This document shows positions 1 through 7,058 of a stretch of DNA of 8,372 nt, piece after piece; within the stretch, counting starts at the first letter, position 1, and each line of letters starts with the position of its first letter. Under the pieces are notes generated by a model that worked only from the letters and a program-made list of their open reading frames with translations, was not told the origin of the DNA and did not search any database. This stretch comes from CAZTLI01 sp964614375 (GTDB lineage: Bacteria > Chloroflexota > Anaerolineae > Aggregatilineales > Phototrophicaceae): the NCBI GenBank assembly GCA_964614375.1, contig CAZTLI010000231.1:1-8372 (forward strand), written 5' to 3'. A program made the position numbers and the translations under genes.

Positions 1-2
1 CT

Positions 3-2747
3 GAATTCGGCGTAATGCTCCAGCTCACGGCGATTATCAGTAGTAAGCTGGAAAACATTCGCGCTTTTGACCGCGCCCAACAAGCCCTGCAACATAGTGA
101 ATCGCTCTATGAAGGCAGTGACCGTGTAAGTCGTGCTGTGTCTCTATCCGAAGTGCTGCTGGCTGTGATCGAATCAACCGCATTGCGCCGCCTGCAACGT
201 GGGAATATCATCCTCTTCAATGAGGCATGGCGCGATGAACAACCGGACTATGGTAGTGTGGTCGCTGTCTGGGAACATGATGGTCGTCAACCCCGCGCGC
301 CGCTTGGTACAACCTACACGATTACCGAGTTTCCCTTCTTGCAACTGATGGAGCGTGATGAACCCTTCATCGTCTACGATGCGGCAAAGGATGACCGTCT
401 CGATAGCAATTTCCTTCAGCTATTGGCTCATCTGGGTATGGTCAGTGTGGTGTTTTACCCGCTGGTGGTCGGTGAAGAGTGGTTGGGGCTGCTGACCGCC
501 CAATCAGAACAGCCTCTTGAACTCAGCGAAACCGAGCTGCGGCAAATCAATAGTCTGGTCGATCAAGCATCAGCGGTGATTCAAGGTATCCGTCTGTTTG
601 AAGAAACGCAGCTTGCACTGGGGCATACGGAAGCACTCTATGCGGGTAGTAATCGTGTGGGACGCGCCTCGAATTATGATGAGATCATGGAGGCGCTGAT
701 CGTTTCGACATCGCTGGTTGTCCTTGATCGCGCCAATATGTTGCTTTTCGACAGCCCGTGGGAAGATGAACCGCCCCAGAAAGCGACAATTATCGCGGCA
801 TGGGAATCGACAGCAGACGAATCGCTCACACCACCGGGAACGGTGTATAACCTCGCGGATTTCCCGATGTCTACCAGACTACATCGTGATGAACCGATGA
901 TTTCTGCGAATGTCGAGACCGATGAGCGTGTCGATGAGAATACACGCGAATTATTCCGCCAGCTTGGGATGACGAGTTTTGTCTTCTTCCCGCTGGTCGC
1001 CGGTGGACGGTGGATAGGTCTCCTCACGGCACAATCCGCCGCACCGCTGGAAATGAGTGAAGATGACATCCGCCGGATCAGTGCGCTCACCGACCAGGCC
1101 GCGAACATCGTTCAGAACATTCGGCTGTATGAAGAAACACAGGAAGCCCTTCAAGAAATTGACCGTATCTTCAGTTCCACCCTGGACATGCTGGGTTCGG
1201 CCAACTTTGAAGGCTACTTCACCAATCTCAATCCCGCCTGGGAAACCCTGTTGGGCTATACACGCGCCGAACTCATGGCGCAGCCGTTTGTGTCGTATGT
1301 CCATCCCGATGATGTTGAGAAAACCAACGCCGAAGCGGGTAAAATTGCCGAAGGTGCGGAGACGATCTCATTCGAAAATCGCTATCGTTGTAAAGATGGG
1401 ACATATAAGTGGATTTCGTGGAATGCTTCGCCGGATATGGAAGCGGGACTTATTCACTTTGTCGCCCGCGACGTTACTGACCAGAAACATGCCGAAGGGG
1501 AAATTCGCCGTCGTGCCCGTGAGTTGGAAACGGTGGCCCGTGTGAGTGCGGAAGCGGCAACCAATCTGGACTTGCAAGCCCTGCTCACTGATGTATCAAA
1601 TCTGACAAAAGGCAGCTTTGACCTCTATCACGCCCACATCTATCTGATTGATGCGACAGGCGAGTATTTGCGCCTCGCTGCTGGTGCAGGTGATGCAGGC
1701 CGTAAAATGGTGGAAGCGGGGCACGCTATCCCTCTAAACAGCGAAATCAGTCTGGTGGCACAGGCCGCGCGGTCACGCACAGCAATTATCGTGAATGACG
1801 TGACGGCAAATCCAAATTTCCTCGCGAATCCGCTTTTGCCAGATACAAAGGCAGAAATGGCTATCCCGATGATCGTCGGTGGACAGGTCATTGGCGTCCT
1901 CGACACACAATCCGACGAGCGCGATCACTTTACTGATGAAGATGTCCGCGTGAAAACGGTGCTCGCCGACCAGATTGCGGTCGCGGTGCAAAATGCCCGT
2001 GCCTTCGAGCGTGAGCGTGAGACCATTGAGCAGTTGCGTGAAGTTGACCGCCTGAAACAACAGTTCCTCGCCAATATGAGTCATGAACTGCGAACACCGC
2101 TTAACTCCATCATTGGCTACTCGGAAGTGCTGCTGGATGGCGTAGATGGTGAGTTGAATGAGGATGCTGCCGAAGATGTGGAAGCGATTCATTCCAGCGG
2201 TAAACATCTGCTGTCGCTCATCAACGAGATTCTCGACCTCGCGAAAATCGACAGTGGTCAAATGCAACTGGCGCACGAAGCCATCCCGCTGCCGGAATTC
2301 TTGCACGAAATCGTCCGGTCGGGGCAGATTCTCGTGAAGGATAAACCTGTCGAGCTGCTGCTGGTCGAAGATGACAAGGTCGAAGCGGTGAATGCCGATC
2401 TGGTGCGTCTGCGCCAGATTATGTGGAATCTCGTCAGTAATGCCGTCAAGTTTACCGAAGAAGGCAGCGTCACCATTCGTTATGGGTTACACAACGACAG
2501 TCTGGCCTATATTTCGGTTGCCGACACAGGCATCGGGATGAATGAAGACGATCTATCGGTGATTTTCGAGCGATTCAGTCAGGTCGATGGGTCGTCAACG
2601 CGCCGCGCGGGTGGCACCGGGCTTGGATTGACAATCACGCGCGAACTCATTCTGATGCACGGTGGGGATATTTCCGTCGAGAGTGAATACGGCGCTGGCT
2701 CGACATTTGTGTTCACCATGCCAATCTATGTACCAGAGAAAGTGTAG
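3..2747 (+). CDS. Multi-GAF/PAS sensor histidine kinase, 5' partial
   Basis: This is a soluble sensor kinase that should autophosphorylate on histidine and pass phosphate to receiver domains. The frame is open to the left edge. The codons before the ATG at 15 already encode the end of a GAF domain, so that ATG is internal and the true start lies outside the window. Numbering from it, residues 1-27 are a GAF tail, 28-204 GAF1, 205-381 GAF2, about 382-492 PAS/PAC (HPDD, then FVARDVTDQK), 497-510 a helical linker, 510-665 a third GAF of another subtype, about 675-745 HisKA and 787-905 HATPase_c. The H-box NMSHELRTPLN places the phosphoacceptor at His690. Also visible are the N-box (NLVSNAVKF, 805-813), G1 (DTGIGM, 837-842), the F-box (from F851) and G2 (GGTGLGL, 866-872), so the kinase core looks active. 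No membrane segment is seen in the visible part, which suggests a cytoplasmic sensor. Its ligand cannot be read from the sequence. The stop is 3 nt before the next gene, which suggests co-transcription. Confidence 0.95.
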   Translation, partial: EFGVMLQLTAIISSKLENIRAFDRAQQALQHSESLYEGSDRVSRAVSLSEVLLAVIESTALRRLQRGNIILFNEAWRDEQPDYGSVVAVWEHDGRQPRAPLGTTYTITEFPFLQLMERDEPFIVYDAAKDDRLDSNFLQLLAHLGMVSVVFYPLVVGEEWLGLLTAQSEQPLELSETELRQINSLVDQASAVIQGIRLFEETQLALGHTEALYAGSNRVGRASNYDEIMEALIVSTSLVVLDRANMLLFDSPWEDEPPQKATIIAAWESTADESLTPPGTVYNLADFPMSTRLHRDEPMISANVETDERVDENTRELFRQLGMTSFVFFPLVAGGRWIGLLTAQSAAPLEMSEDDIRRISALTDQAANIVQNIRLYEETQEALQEIDRIFSSTLDMLGSANFEGYFTNLNPAWETLLGYTRAELMAQPFVSYVHPDDVEKTNAEAGKIAEGAETISFENRYRCKDGTYKWISWNASPDMEAGLIHFVARDVTDQKHAEGEIRRRARELETVARVSAEAATNLDLQALLTDVSNLTKGSFDLYHAHIYLIDATGEYLRLAAGAGDAGRKMVEAGHAIPLNSEISLVAQAARSRTAIIVNDVTANPNFLANPLLPDTKAEMAIPMIVGGQVIGVLDTQSDERDHFTDEDVRVKTVLADQIAVAVQNARAFERERETIEQLREVDRLKQQFLANMSHELRTPLNSIIGYSEVLLDGVDGELNEDAAEDVEAIHSSGKHLLSLINEILDLAKIDSGQMQLAHEAIPLPEFLHEIVRSGQILVKDKPVELLLVEDDKVEAVNADLVRLRQIMWNLVSNAVKFTEEGSVTIRYGLHNDSLAYISVADTGIGMNEDDLSVIFERFSQVDGSSTRRAGGTGLGLTITRELILMHGGDISVESEYGAGSTFVFTMPIYVPEKV
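96..1157 (+). repeat. Tandem 177-residue GAF duplication inside the kinase gene
   Basis: Residues 28-204 and 205-381 of the kinase (numbered from the ATG at 15) align without gaps at a period of exactly 177 residues. Anchors are SESLYEGS/TEALYAGS (28/205), RDEP (114/291), LLTAQS (159/336) and IRLFEETQ/IRLYEETQ (192/369). The 27 residues before the first unit end in the same register (IRAFDRAQQAL, I15 aligned with I192), so at least one more copy lies to the left. The copies have clearly diverged, so this is an old domain duplication and not a recent DNA repeat. Confidence 0.8.
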
Positions 2748-2750
2748 CGA

Positions 2751-4868
2751 ATGACGCAGTTGTTCAAAAGAATCGTGTGTCTGGAATGTGGGGCAGAAAT
2801 GCCCCCACACATCGGCACAACTACCTGTGAAACATGCGGGTCGCAGTGGCTGGATGCAGAGTATGATTATGAAACGGTGGCGGGTCTATGGCCCGCCGCT
2901 GTTCGGTCTCGTGGTCGGTCTCTGTGGCGTTATAGCGAATTACTGCCCATGACCGAACCCGATTTGGAAATTTCGATGGGTGAAGGGTATACGCCGCTGC
3001 TGCGATTGTACCAGTACGAGAAAATCTTCAATCACACCCCGATTTTTTTCAAAGATGAGCGTCATGAACCCACCAGTTCATTCAAAGATAGGCAGGCGGC
3101 GCTCTCAGTCATGGCGATGCGCCGTGCCGGAATCACCGAATGTGTATTAGCGTCAACGGGTAATGCGGCAGTGGCCTATGCCGCCTATTGCGCGCGGGCG
3201 GGAATTAAGCTGTGGTTATTCCTCACCAGCCTGTGTCCTGCCGAAAAAATGCGCGAAGCGGCGCTCTATGGTGCAGAAGTCGTGAAAGTCTCCGGCACGT
3301 ATGACGAGACAAAATCTGTCGCTGCCGAATTCGCCGCCCGTAAAGGCATTCATCTGGATCGTGGCGCAAAAGCCATTCCCGGTAAAGAGAGTATGAAAAC
3401 CCTCGCCTATGAAATTGCCGAACAGCTTGGCCTCAGTTTACACCCCGACCAACCCGGTAAGTGGGTCGCGCCCGATTGGTACATTCAGGCGGTGAGCGGT
3501 GGCATTGGCCCGCTGGGGCTGTGGAAGGGCTTTCAGGAATTGGCCTACATGGGGCTAATCGACAAAATGCCCAGACTCGGCGTCATCCAATCGGCAGGCT
3601 GCGCGCCGATGGTCAAAGCATATCATGCGGGCAAAGCCAAAGCCGACCCGGTTGTGCCGAAGACCCTCATCACCGTGCTGGCGACAGGCGATCCCGGTCA
3701 CAGTTATGTGCTGCTGCGCGAAGCAGTCATGAGCAATGATGGCGCGATGGTCGCGATTGAAGATGGCGAAGCATTCGCGGCGATGCGGCATCTCGCCAGT
3801 AAAGCTGGTATCTCTGTCGAACCCGCGACGGCAGTGGCCTTTGCCGGGCTGGAAAAAATGCTCACAGACGGCACCATTGCGCCGGATGAAGTGGTCGTTG
3901 TGAACTGCTCCGGGCATACTTTCCCGGCGGAAAGCCACATCCTCGGCGACCAGTACGAACAATATATCCTCGAACTCAATACAACAGGGGTCGATTCCGG
4001 GCCACAAGAAGAAGGCTTAGGTGCGGCGATCCAGAATCTCGCCGAACAGGTGACGACCATTGTCATTGTGGATGACACAGCCAATGACCGTCGGCTTGTG
4101 CGCCGGTTGTTGCAGCGATATAAACGCTATCGCATTTATGAAGCCCGTAATGGTCAAGAAGGGTTGGAGGTCATTCGTGACCGCAAGCCCGATTTAGTGA
4201 TTGCCGACCTGACCATGCCAGAAATGGACGGCTTTGAACTGTTGGAACACCTTAAGCACGACCCGGAAACCGCCAATATTCCAGTGGTGGTTATATCTGC
4301 AAAATCATTGACCGCACAGGATAAACGCTTGTTGGATGCGTACAGCGAATCCGTCTGGACGAAGGGGGGCTTTAACACCCGCGAACTGGTTGATCATGTG
4401 GTCAATACACTGGGACACGCGCCTGTTGAAGTCATCCAGCCCAAGCAGGCATCCGCGCGCCGCGAACACATAAGCAACATTGAGGAGAGCGGCGATCATG
4501 TCCAACGGATTATCGTGATTGATGATAACCTACAGGATTTGCGTCTCGCACGACGTATCTTATCCGCAGGTGGCGAATATCAAATCATTGATGCCGAAAC
4601 CGGGCGCGATGGCTTGAAAGCAATCTATGAACACCATCCTGATTTGATTATCCTCGATCTGATGCTGCCCGATATGGATGGATTCACGATTCTCGAAAAA
4701 CTGCAAAATGATCCAAAACTGGCTGAGATTCCCGTCATTGTCTATTCGGCGAAATCCTTACCGCCAGACCAGCGCCAGATGTACCAGCGCAACATTCGGA
4801 CGATTATCCAGAAATCATCACTGAATAGCCGGGAATTTCTGGAAGTGGTTAAAGACGAACTCGGTTAG
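2751..4868 (+). CDS. Threonine-synthase-like PLP enzyme fused to two receiver domains
   Basis: This is a 705-residue fusion. Residues 1-410 form a complete fold-type II PLP enzyme of the threonine synthase group. A zinc ribbon (C10, C13, C26, C29) is followed by the SFKDR motif, where K112 should form the Schiff base with PLP. Further on are the STGNAA loop (135-140), a glycine loop SGGIG (249-253) and EPATAVAFAG (357-366). Classic threonine synthases have GNxGN at the glycine loop, so the substrate is uncertain. A linker of about 24 residues leads to REC1 (434-555; D441, D442, phosphoacceptor D486, S516, K538). A second linker leads to REC2 (585-705; D591, D592, D636, S666, K688). Both receivers keep every phosphorylation residue. 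The gene lies 3 nt after the kinase stop with only a weak purine-rich Shine-Dalgarno (near 2736-2742), so translational coupling is likely. Inference: the kinase phosphorylates these receivers and alters the enzyme or its partners. No DNA-binding domain is present. Confidence 0.93.
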   Translation: MTQLFKRIVCLECGAEMPPHIGTTTCETCGSQWLDAEYDYETVAGLWPAAVRSRGRSLWRYSELLPMTEPDLEISMGEGYTPLLRLYQYEKIFNHTPIFFKDERHEPTSSFKDRQAALSVMAMRRAGITECVLASTGNAAVAYAAYCARAGIKLWLFLTSLCPAEKMREAALYGAEVVKVSGTYDETKSVAAEFAARKGIHLDRGAKAIPGKESMKTLAYEIAEQLGLSLHPDQPGKWVAPDWYIQAVSGGIGPLGLWKGFQELAYMGLIDKMPRLGVIQSAGCAPMVKAYHAGKAKADPVVPKTLITVLATGDPGHSYVLLREAVMSNDGAMVAIEDGEAFAAMRHLASKAGISVEPATAVAFAGLEKMLTDGTIAPDEVVVVNCSGHTFPAESHILGDQYEQYILELNTTGVDSGPQEEGLGAAIQNLAEQVTTIVIVDDTANDRRLVRRLLQRYKRYRIYEARNGQEGLEVIRDRKPDLVIADLTMPEMDGFELLEHLKHDPETANIPVVVISAKSLTAQDKRLLDAYSESVWTKGGFNTRELVDHVVNTLGHAPVEVIQPKQASARREHISNIEESGDHVQRIIVIDDNLQDLRLARRILSAGGEYQIIDAETGRDGLKAIYEHHPDLIILDLMLPDMDGFTILEKLQNDPKLAEIPVIVYSAKSLPPDQRQMYQRNIRTIIQKSSLNSREFLEVVKDELG

Positions 4869-4876
4869 ACATACAC

Positions 4877-4911
4877 AGGTGGTCGCGTTATTCATGACAC
4901 AACGACCACCT
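4877..4911 (+). terminator. Hairpin after the PLP-REC-REC gene, possible terminator
   Basis: A perfect 9-bp inverted repeat (AGGTGGTCG at 4877-4885 and CGACCACCT at 4903-4911) encloses a 17-nt loop and begins 8 nt after the stop codon. The following bases are AT-rich (TAATGCTTATT) but lack a clean T-run, so termination may be partial. Partial termination would let the downstream receiver gene be read at a lower level. A protein-binding palindrome or an mRNA-stability hairpin are alternatives. Confidence 0.5.
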
Positions 4912-5014
4912 TAATGCTTATTCCGAAAACTTTATCCTTATAGCCAAACAGAGCGATTACAATGGATTCAATATCAAGGAACTCACAATCTATTGCACAA
5001 TCCACTGGATGAAC

Positions 5015-5018
5015 AGGA
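5015..5018 (+). promoter_or_regulatory. Shine-Dalgarno deciding the receiver gene start
   Basis: AGGA lies 7 nt before the ATG at 5026, a normal spacing. The alternative in-frame TTG at 4993 has AAGGA at 4976-4980, 12 nt upstream, and would add 11 residues (MHNPLDEQEIV) before the first beta strand that are not part of the receiver fold. The ATG is therefore preferred. Confidence 0.6.
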
Positions 5019-5025
5019 AATTGTC

Positions 5026-5406
5026 ATGGATACAATCGTGATTGTGGAAGATAATGCCCAGAGCGCGCGAATGGCTGCCAAATTGCTGCGTCACGCGGGC
5101 TATGATGTGTTGATCGCTGAGGATGGCGAAGAAGGTCTGAAGGTCATTTTTGAGAACACACCGGCTCTGGTCTTGATGGACTTAGGGCTGCCCGATATTG
5201 ATGGGCAAACTGTTGTCGCGCTCATTCGCCAGCAAACACCACTCGCACAGATGCCGATTCTAGCGTTTACCGCATGGCCCGAAGAAACCGCCCGCGATAT
5301 GGCAGCGGCCTATGGCTGTGACGGTGTCATCGTGAAGCCGATAAACACGCGCACATTTGCACAGGAAGTCAGGCACTATATCAAGACACAGGACAAAACG
5401 TTATAA
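5026..5406 (+). CDS. Single-domain response regulator (CheY/DivK-like)
   Basis: This 126-residue protein is a receiver domain with no output domain. It starts directly at the first beta strand (MDTIVIVEDN). The acidic pair is E8/D9, the phosphoacceptor D52 (LMDLGLPDIDG), the switch threonine T82 (LAFTAWP) and the conserved lysine K104 in the canonical K-P motif (VIVKPIN). It should accept phosphate from a histidine kinase and act by protein-protein contact or as a phosphate relay or sink. It lies 157 bases after the PLP-REC-REC gene, separated by a hairpin. It is the third receiver following a single kinase, which makes that kinase a plausible phosphodonor, although this is inference from order alone. 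The start was chosen by the Shine-Dalgarno at 5015. An upstream TTG at 4993 remains possible. Confidence 0.9.
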   Translation: MDTIVIVEDNAQSARMAAKLLRHAGYDVLIAEDGEEGLKVIFENTPALVLMDLGLPDIDGQTVVALIRQQTPLAQMPILAFTAWPEETARDMAAAYGCDGVIVKPINTRTFAQEVRHYIKTQDKTL

Positions 5407-5419
5407 TTTCTGTTATACT
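5390..5419 (+). promoter_or_regulatory. Candidate extended -10 promoter before the acetyltransferase
   Basis: TGTTATACT (5411-5419) fits the extended -10 form TGnTATAAT. AGGACA at 5390-5395, 18 nt upstream of TATACT, is a 4/6 match to the -35 box. It overlaps the end of the receiver gene and points towards the acetyltransferase, but the scaffold gap lies between them, so the link is uncertain. Confidence 0.3.
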
Positions 5420-5437
5420 GTTTTGCCAACCTCCAAT

Positions 5438-5447
5438 NNNNNNNNNN
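5438..5447. other. Assembly gap (10 N)
   Basis: Ten N at 5438-5447 are a scaffold join of unknown true length. The acetyltransferase frame is open from 5448, just after the gap, so part of its 5' end or leader may be missing. Adjacency of the signalling cluster to the right half relies on the assembly. Confidence 0.97.
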
Positions 5448-5465
5448 AGCTGGAGAGCATTGATT

Positions 5466-6341
5466 TTGACACGCGAACCCACCCAAACGCACGCACCTTC
5501 GCCCCACACCGCGACACCTTGCAGTCTATATACTTATGATGAATTAGCCGCTATTTATAATCAGACTCGTATCGACTATATCGTGCCGATGCCGATGAAT
5601 GGCAAACGCCTGAAAGAATACTGTGACTATTACGATATACAATTAGACGCCTCAGTGGTGTCGCTAGATGGCGAACACGAACCCAATGGCATAGGGATGC
5701 TAGGGGTACGCGGTGACCGGGCATGGATTACCCGTCTGGGCGTGATTCCTGACCGTCGCGGGCGGCGGTTGGGACAATTCCTGCTGGAATATTTACTGGA
5801 GCAGGCGCAGCGCGTTGGGGCGCGAGACATTCAGCTTGAGGTCATCAAAGGCAACGATCCCGCGCTTAATCTGTTCCTGAAGTTTGGTTTTGCGCCAATG
5901 GGCGAAATACTGGTCATTCGCCGTCCGCCGTCTAAGCTCAGTGAAAATTTGGCGGTTCCGCCCTACACCGCACTCCCCATCGAACCCGACACAATACCCG
6001 ATAAATTAGCGCAGCGCGAACCGTATGCGTCATGGATTGGCGAGACGGCCTCAATGTTGAATGCGGGCAGTCTCGATGGATTCGATGTAACGCTGGCAGA
6101 TGGCGAACGCGGTTGGGTCGTGTTTTGTCAAACGCCATTCCAGATTAGCCACATTGTCCTCAGCGCGAATGCCAGTCCAGACATGATGCTGGCGCTGCTG
6201 TATCACGTCCACGCGACCAACCCCATCCGCGATACGAAGGTCGAAAACGTGCCCATTGACCATCCCTCGTGGGCACAGTTTCAAAAATTGGGCTATGTCG
6301 AAGCGTTTACCCGCATCGAAATGTTATTGACACATACCTGA
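5466..6341 (+). CDS. GNAT-family N-acetyltransferase with C-terminal GNAT-like region
   Basis: This 291-residue protein carries a GNAT domain at about residues 21-155. Motif A is LGVIPDRRGRRLG (91-103), where the R-R-G-R-R-L-G stretch should hold the acetyl-CoA pyrophosphate. Motif B is NDPALNLFLKFGF (130-142). GNAT enzymes move an acetyl group from acetyl-CoA to an amine; the acceptor here cannot be predicted. Residues about 168-288 have no second acetyl-CoA motif but end in QKLGYVEAFTRIEML, like the last strands of a GNAT fold, so a degenerate second GNAT unit is likely. The start is not certain: no suitable ATG exists. TTG at 5466 has GGAG (5452-5455) 10 nt upstream, whereas TTG at 5460 is too close to it, and the frame is open back to the gap. 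The gene faces a minus-strand gene across 149 bases. Confidence 0.85.
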   Translation: MTREPTQTHAPSPHTATPCSLYTYDELAAIYNQTRIDYIVPMPMNGKRLKEYCDYYDIQLDASVVSLDGEHEPNGIGMLGVRGDRAWITRLGVIPDRRGRRLGQFLLEYLLEQAQRVGARDIQLEVIKGNDPALNLFLKFGFAPMGEILVIRRPPSKLSENLAVPPYTALPIEPDTIPDKLAQREPYASWIGETASMLNAGSLDGFDVTLADGERGWVVFCQTPFQISHIVLSANASPDMMLALLYHVHATNPIRDTKVENVPIDHPSWAQFQKLGYVEAFTRIEMLLTHT

Positions 6342-6441
6342 TTATCGTGCTGAATCTTTTCGCACTTTACCCTTTGCGCCTTTTGCGGTTCAAATGTCTT
6401 TTCGCCAGCGGTGATCTATTCCATCGCTAATGATCGGAATC

Positions 6442-6479
6442 AAAAACCGGGCGCACAGTGTTCGACCATGCACCCGGTT
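6442..6479 (-). terminator. Intrinsic terminator of the small minus-strand gene
   Basis: Read on the minus strand, AACCGGGTGCA (6479-6469) pairs with TGCGCCCGGTT (6455-6445) in an 11-bp stem with one G-U pair and a 13-nt loop, followed at once by a T-run (6446-6442). It lies 12 bases past the stop of the 6491-6862 gene. On the plus strand the same pair is a C-A mismatch and no T-run follows, so its direction is clear. Confidence 0.8.
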
Positions 6480-6490
6480 ACTGTTCGACT

Positions 6491-6862
6491 TCAAGCATCA
6501 ATGTTTTCTCCGGCGAACCACTCCACCACGGAATAGAAGGCGCGGAACGGCAGCGTAATAACCGACACGACTGCTTTACCGGTACTGCCGTTGTGTGTCA
6601 CGGTGGACTGTGCTTGAGACATCGGCACATCCATCCGCATTGCTGGAATCGGGGGACGGACAGGCTGTGGTTGGTCGAGCTGCGATTGTATAGTCGGCGG
6701 GGTGTATTGTGGCTGCTGCTGACGGGCGCGTGCCAATGGCGATTGACGCAGCGCCTGCATTTGCCGGGTCTGGCGCAGCTCTTCGGCGTTGTAGCCATTG
6801 CCATTTGTGACTTCGTTCGGGTGATTCACATAGTCATGGACAAACATCGTTTTACGGCGCAT
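6491..6862 (-). CDS. Small uncharacterised Pro/Gln-rich protein
   Basis: I do not recognise the family. The 123-residue protein has a polar N-terminus (MRRKTMFVHDYVNHP), a Gln/Arg-rich helical stretch at about 27-50, a disordered Pro/Gln-rich middle (about 49-80), and a conspicuous hydrophobic/amphipathic C-terminus (about 96-117, KAVVSVITLPFRAFYSVVEW) that could bind a membrane or a partner. There is no signal peptide or known motif. It is judged real because the minus strand has GAGGAG 6 nt before its ATG, a possible promoter upstream and an intrinsic terminator just after its stop. The overlapping plus-strand frame has a His/Cys/Trp-rich composition typical of an antisense shadow. It converges with the acetyltransferase and diverges from the aminotransferase, so it is probably transcribed alone. 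Confidence 0.75.
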   Translation of the reverse strand: MRRKTMFVHDYVNHPNEVTNGNGYNAEELRQTRQMQALRQSPLARARQQQPQYTPPTIQSQLDQPQPVRPPIPAMRMDVPMSQAQSTVTHNGSTGKAVVSVITLPFRAFYSVVEWFAGENIDA

Positions 6863-6868
6863 CTTTGT

Positions 6869-6874
6869 CTCCTC
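6869..6874 (-). promoter_or_regulatory. Strong Shine-Dalgarno of the small minus-strand gene
   Basis: GAGGAG on the minus strand lies 6 nt before the ATG at 6862. It is the clearest ribosome-binding site in the window and is the main evidence that the minus strand is the coding one here. Confidence 0.75.
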
Positions 6875-6904
6875 ACTCTAGCGCATCTAACCCCCTTATT
6901 ACAT

Positions 6905-6932
6905 AAGATAAACCATTTTCATACTTTGTCTA
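6905..6932 (-). promoter_or_regulatory. Candidate promoter of the small minus-strand gene
   Basis: On the minus strand TAGACA (6932-6927, 5/6 to the -35 box) is separated by 16 nt from TATCTT (6910-6905, 4/6 to the -10 box). Transcription would begin about 35-40 bases before the ATG at 6862. Position and orientation fit, but the -10 is weak. Confidence 0.35.
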
Positions 6933-7013
6933 TCACCCGAAAGTCATATTTGGACAAAAATCAACAAGTTGGTTACAAAATCGTATGAAAATCCGCAAAT
7001 CGACTTGAATCAT

Positions 7014-7042
7014 TTGCATCGCAGGCGACTGTACGCTATAGT
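7014..7042 (+). promoter_or_regulatory. Promoter-like element just before an orphan terminator
   Basis: TTGCAT (7014-7019), a 17-nt spacer and TATAGT (7037-7042, 5/6 to the -10 consensus) form a plausible promoter. The -35 matches only at TTG. A transcript would begin near 7049 and meet the strong terminator at 7059-7093 at once. Confidence 0.3.
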
Positions 7043-7058
7043 TACACTCAACAAGACG

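Noticed and set aside
674..1108. Long antisense frame within the kinase GAF2 region
   Set aside because: It is low-information and Ser/Arg-rich, a shadow of a strongly supported coding frame.
4962..5012. Sixteen-codon frame starting with ATG before the receiver gene
   Set aside because: It has no ribosome site and no recognisable leader-peptide composition. It is likely chance.
6407..6428. Seven-bp hairpin with one G-U pair after the acetyltransferase
   Set aside because: It has no T-run and lies 66 bases past the stop, so it is not supported as a terminator.
6458..6988. Plus-strand frame of 176 codons overlapping the small minus-strand gene
   Set aside because: Its composition is rich in His, Cys, Trp and Leu as in antisense shadows, and no domain is visible. 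The minus strand has the good ribosome site and a terminator.
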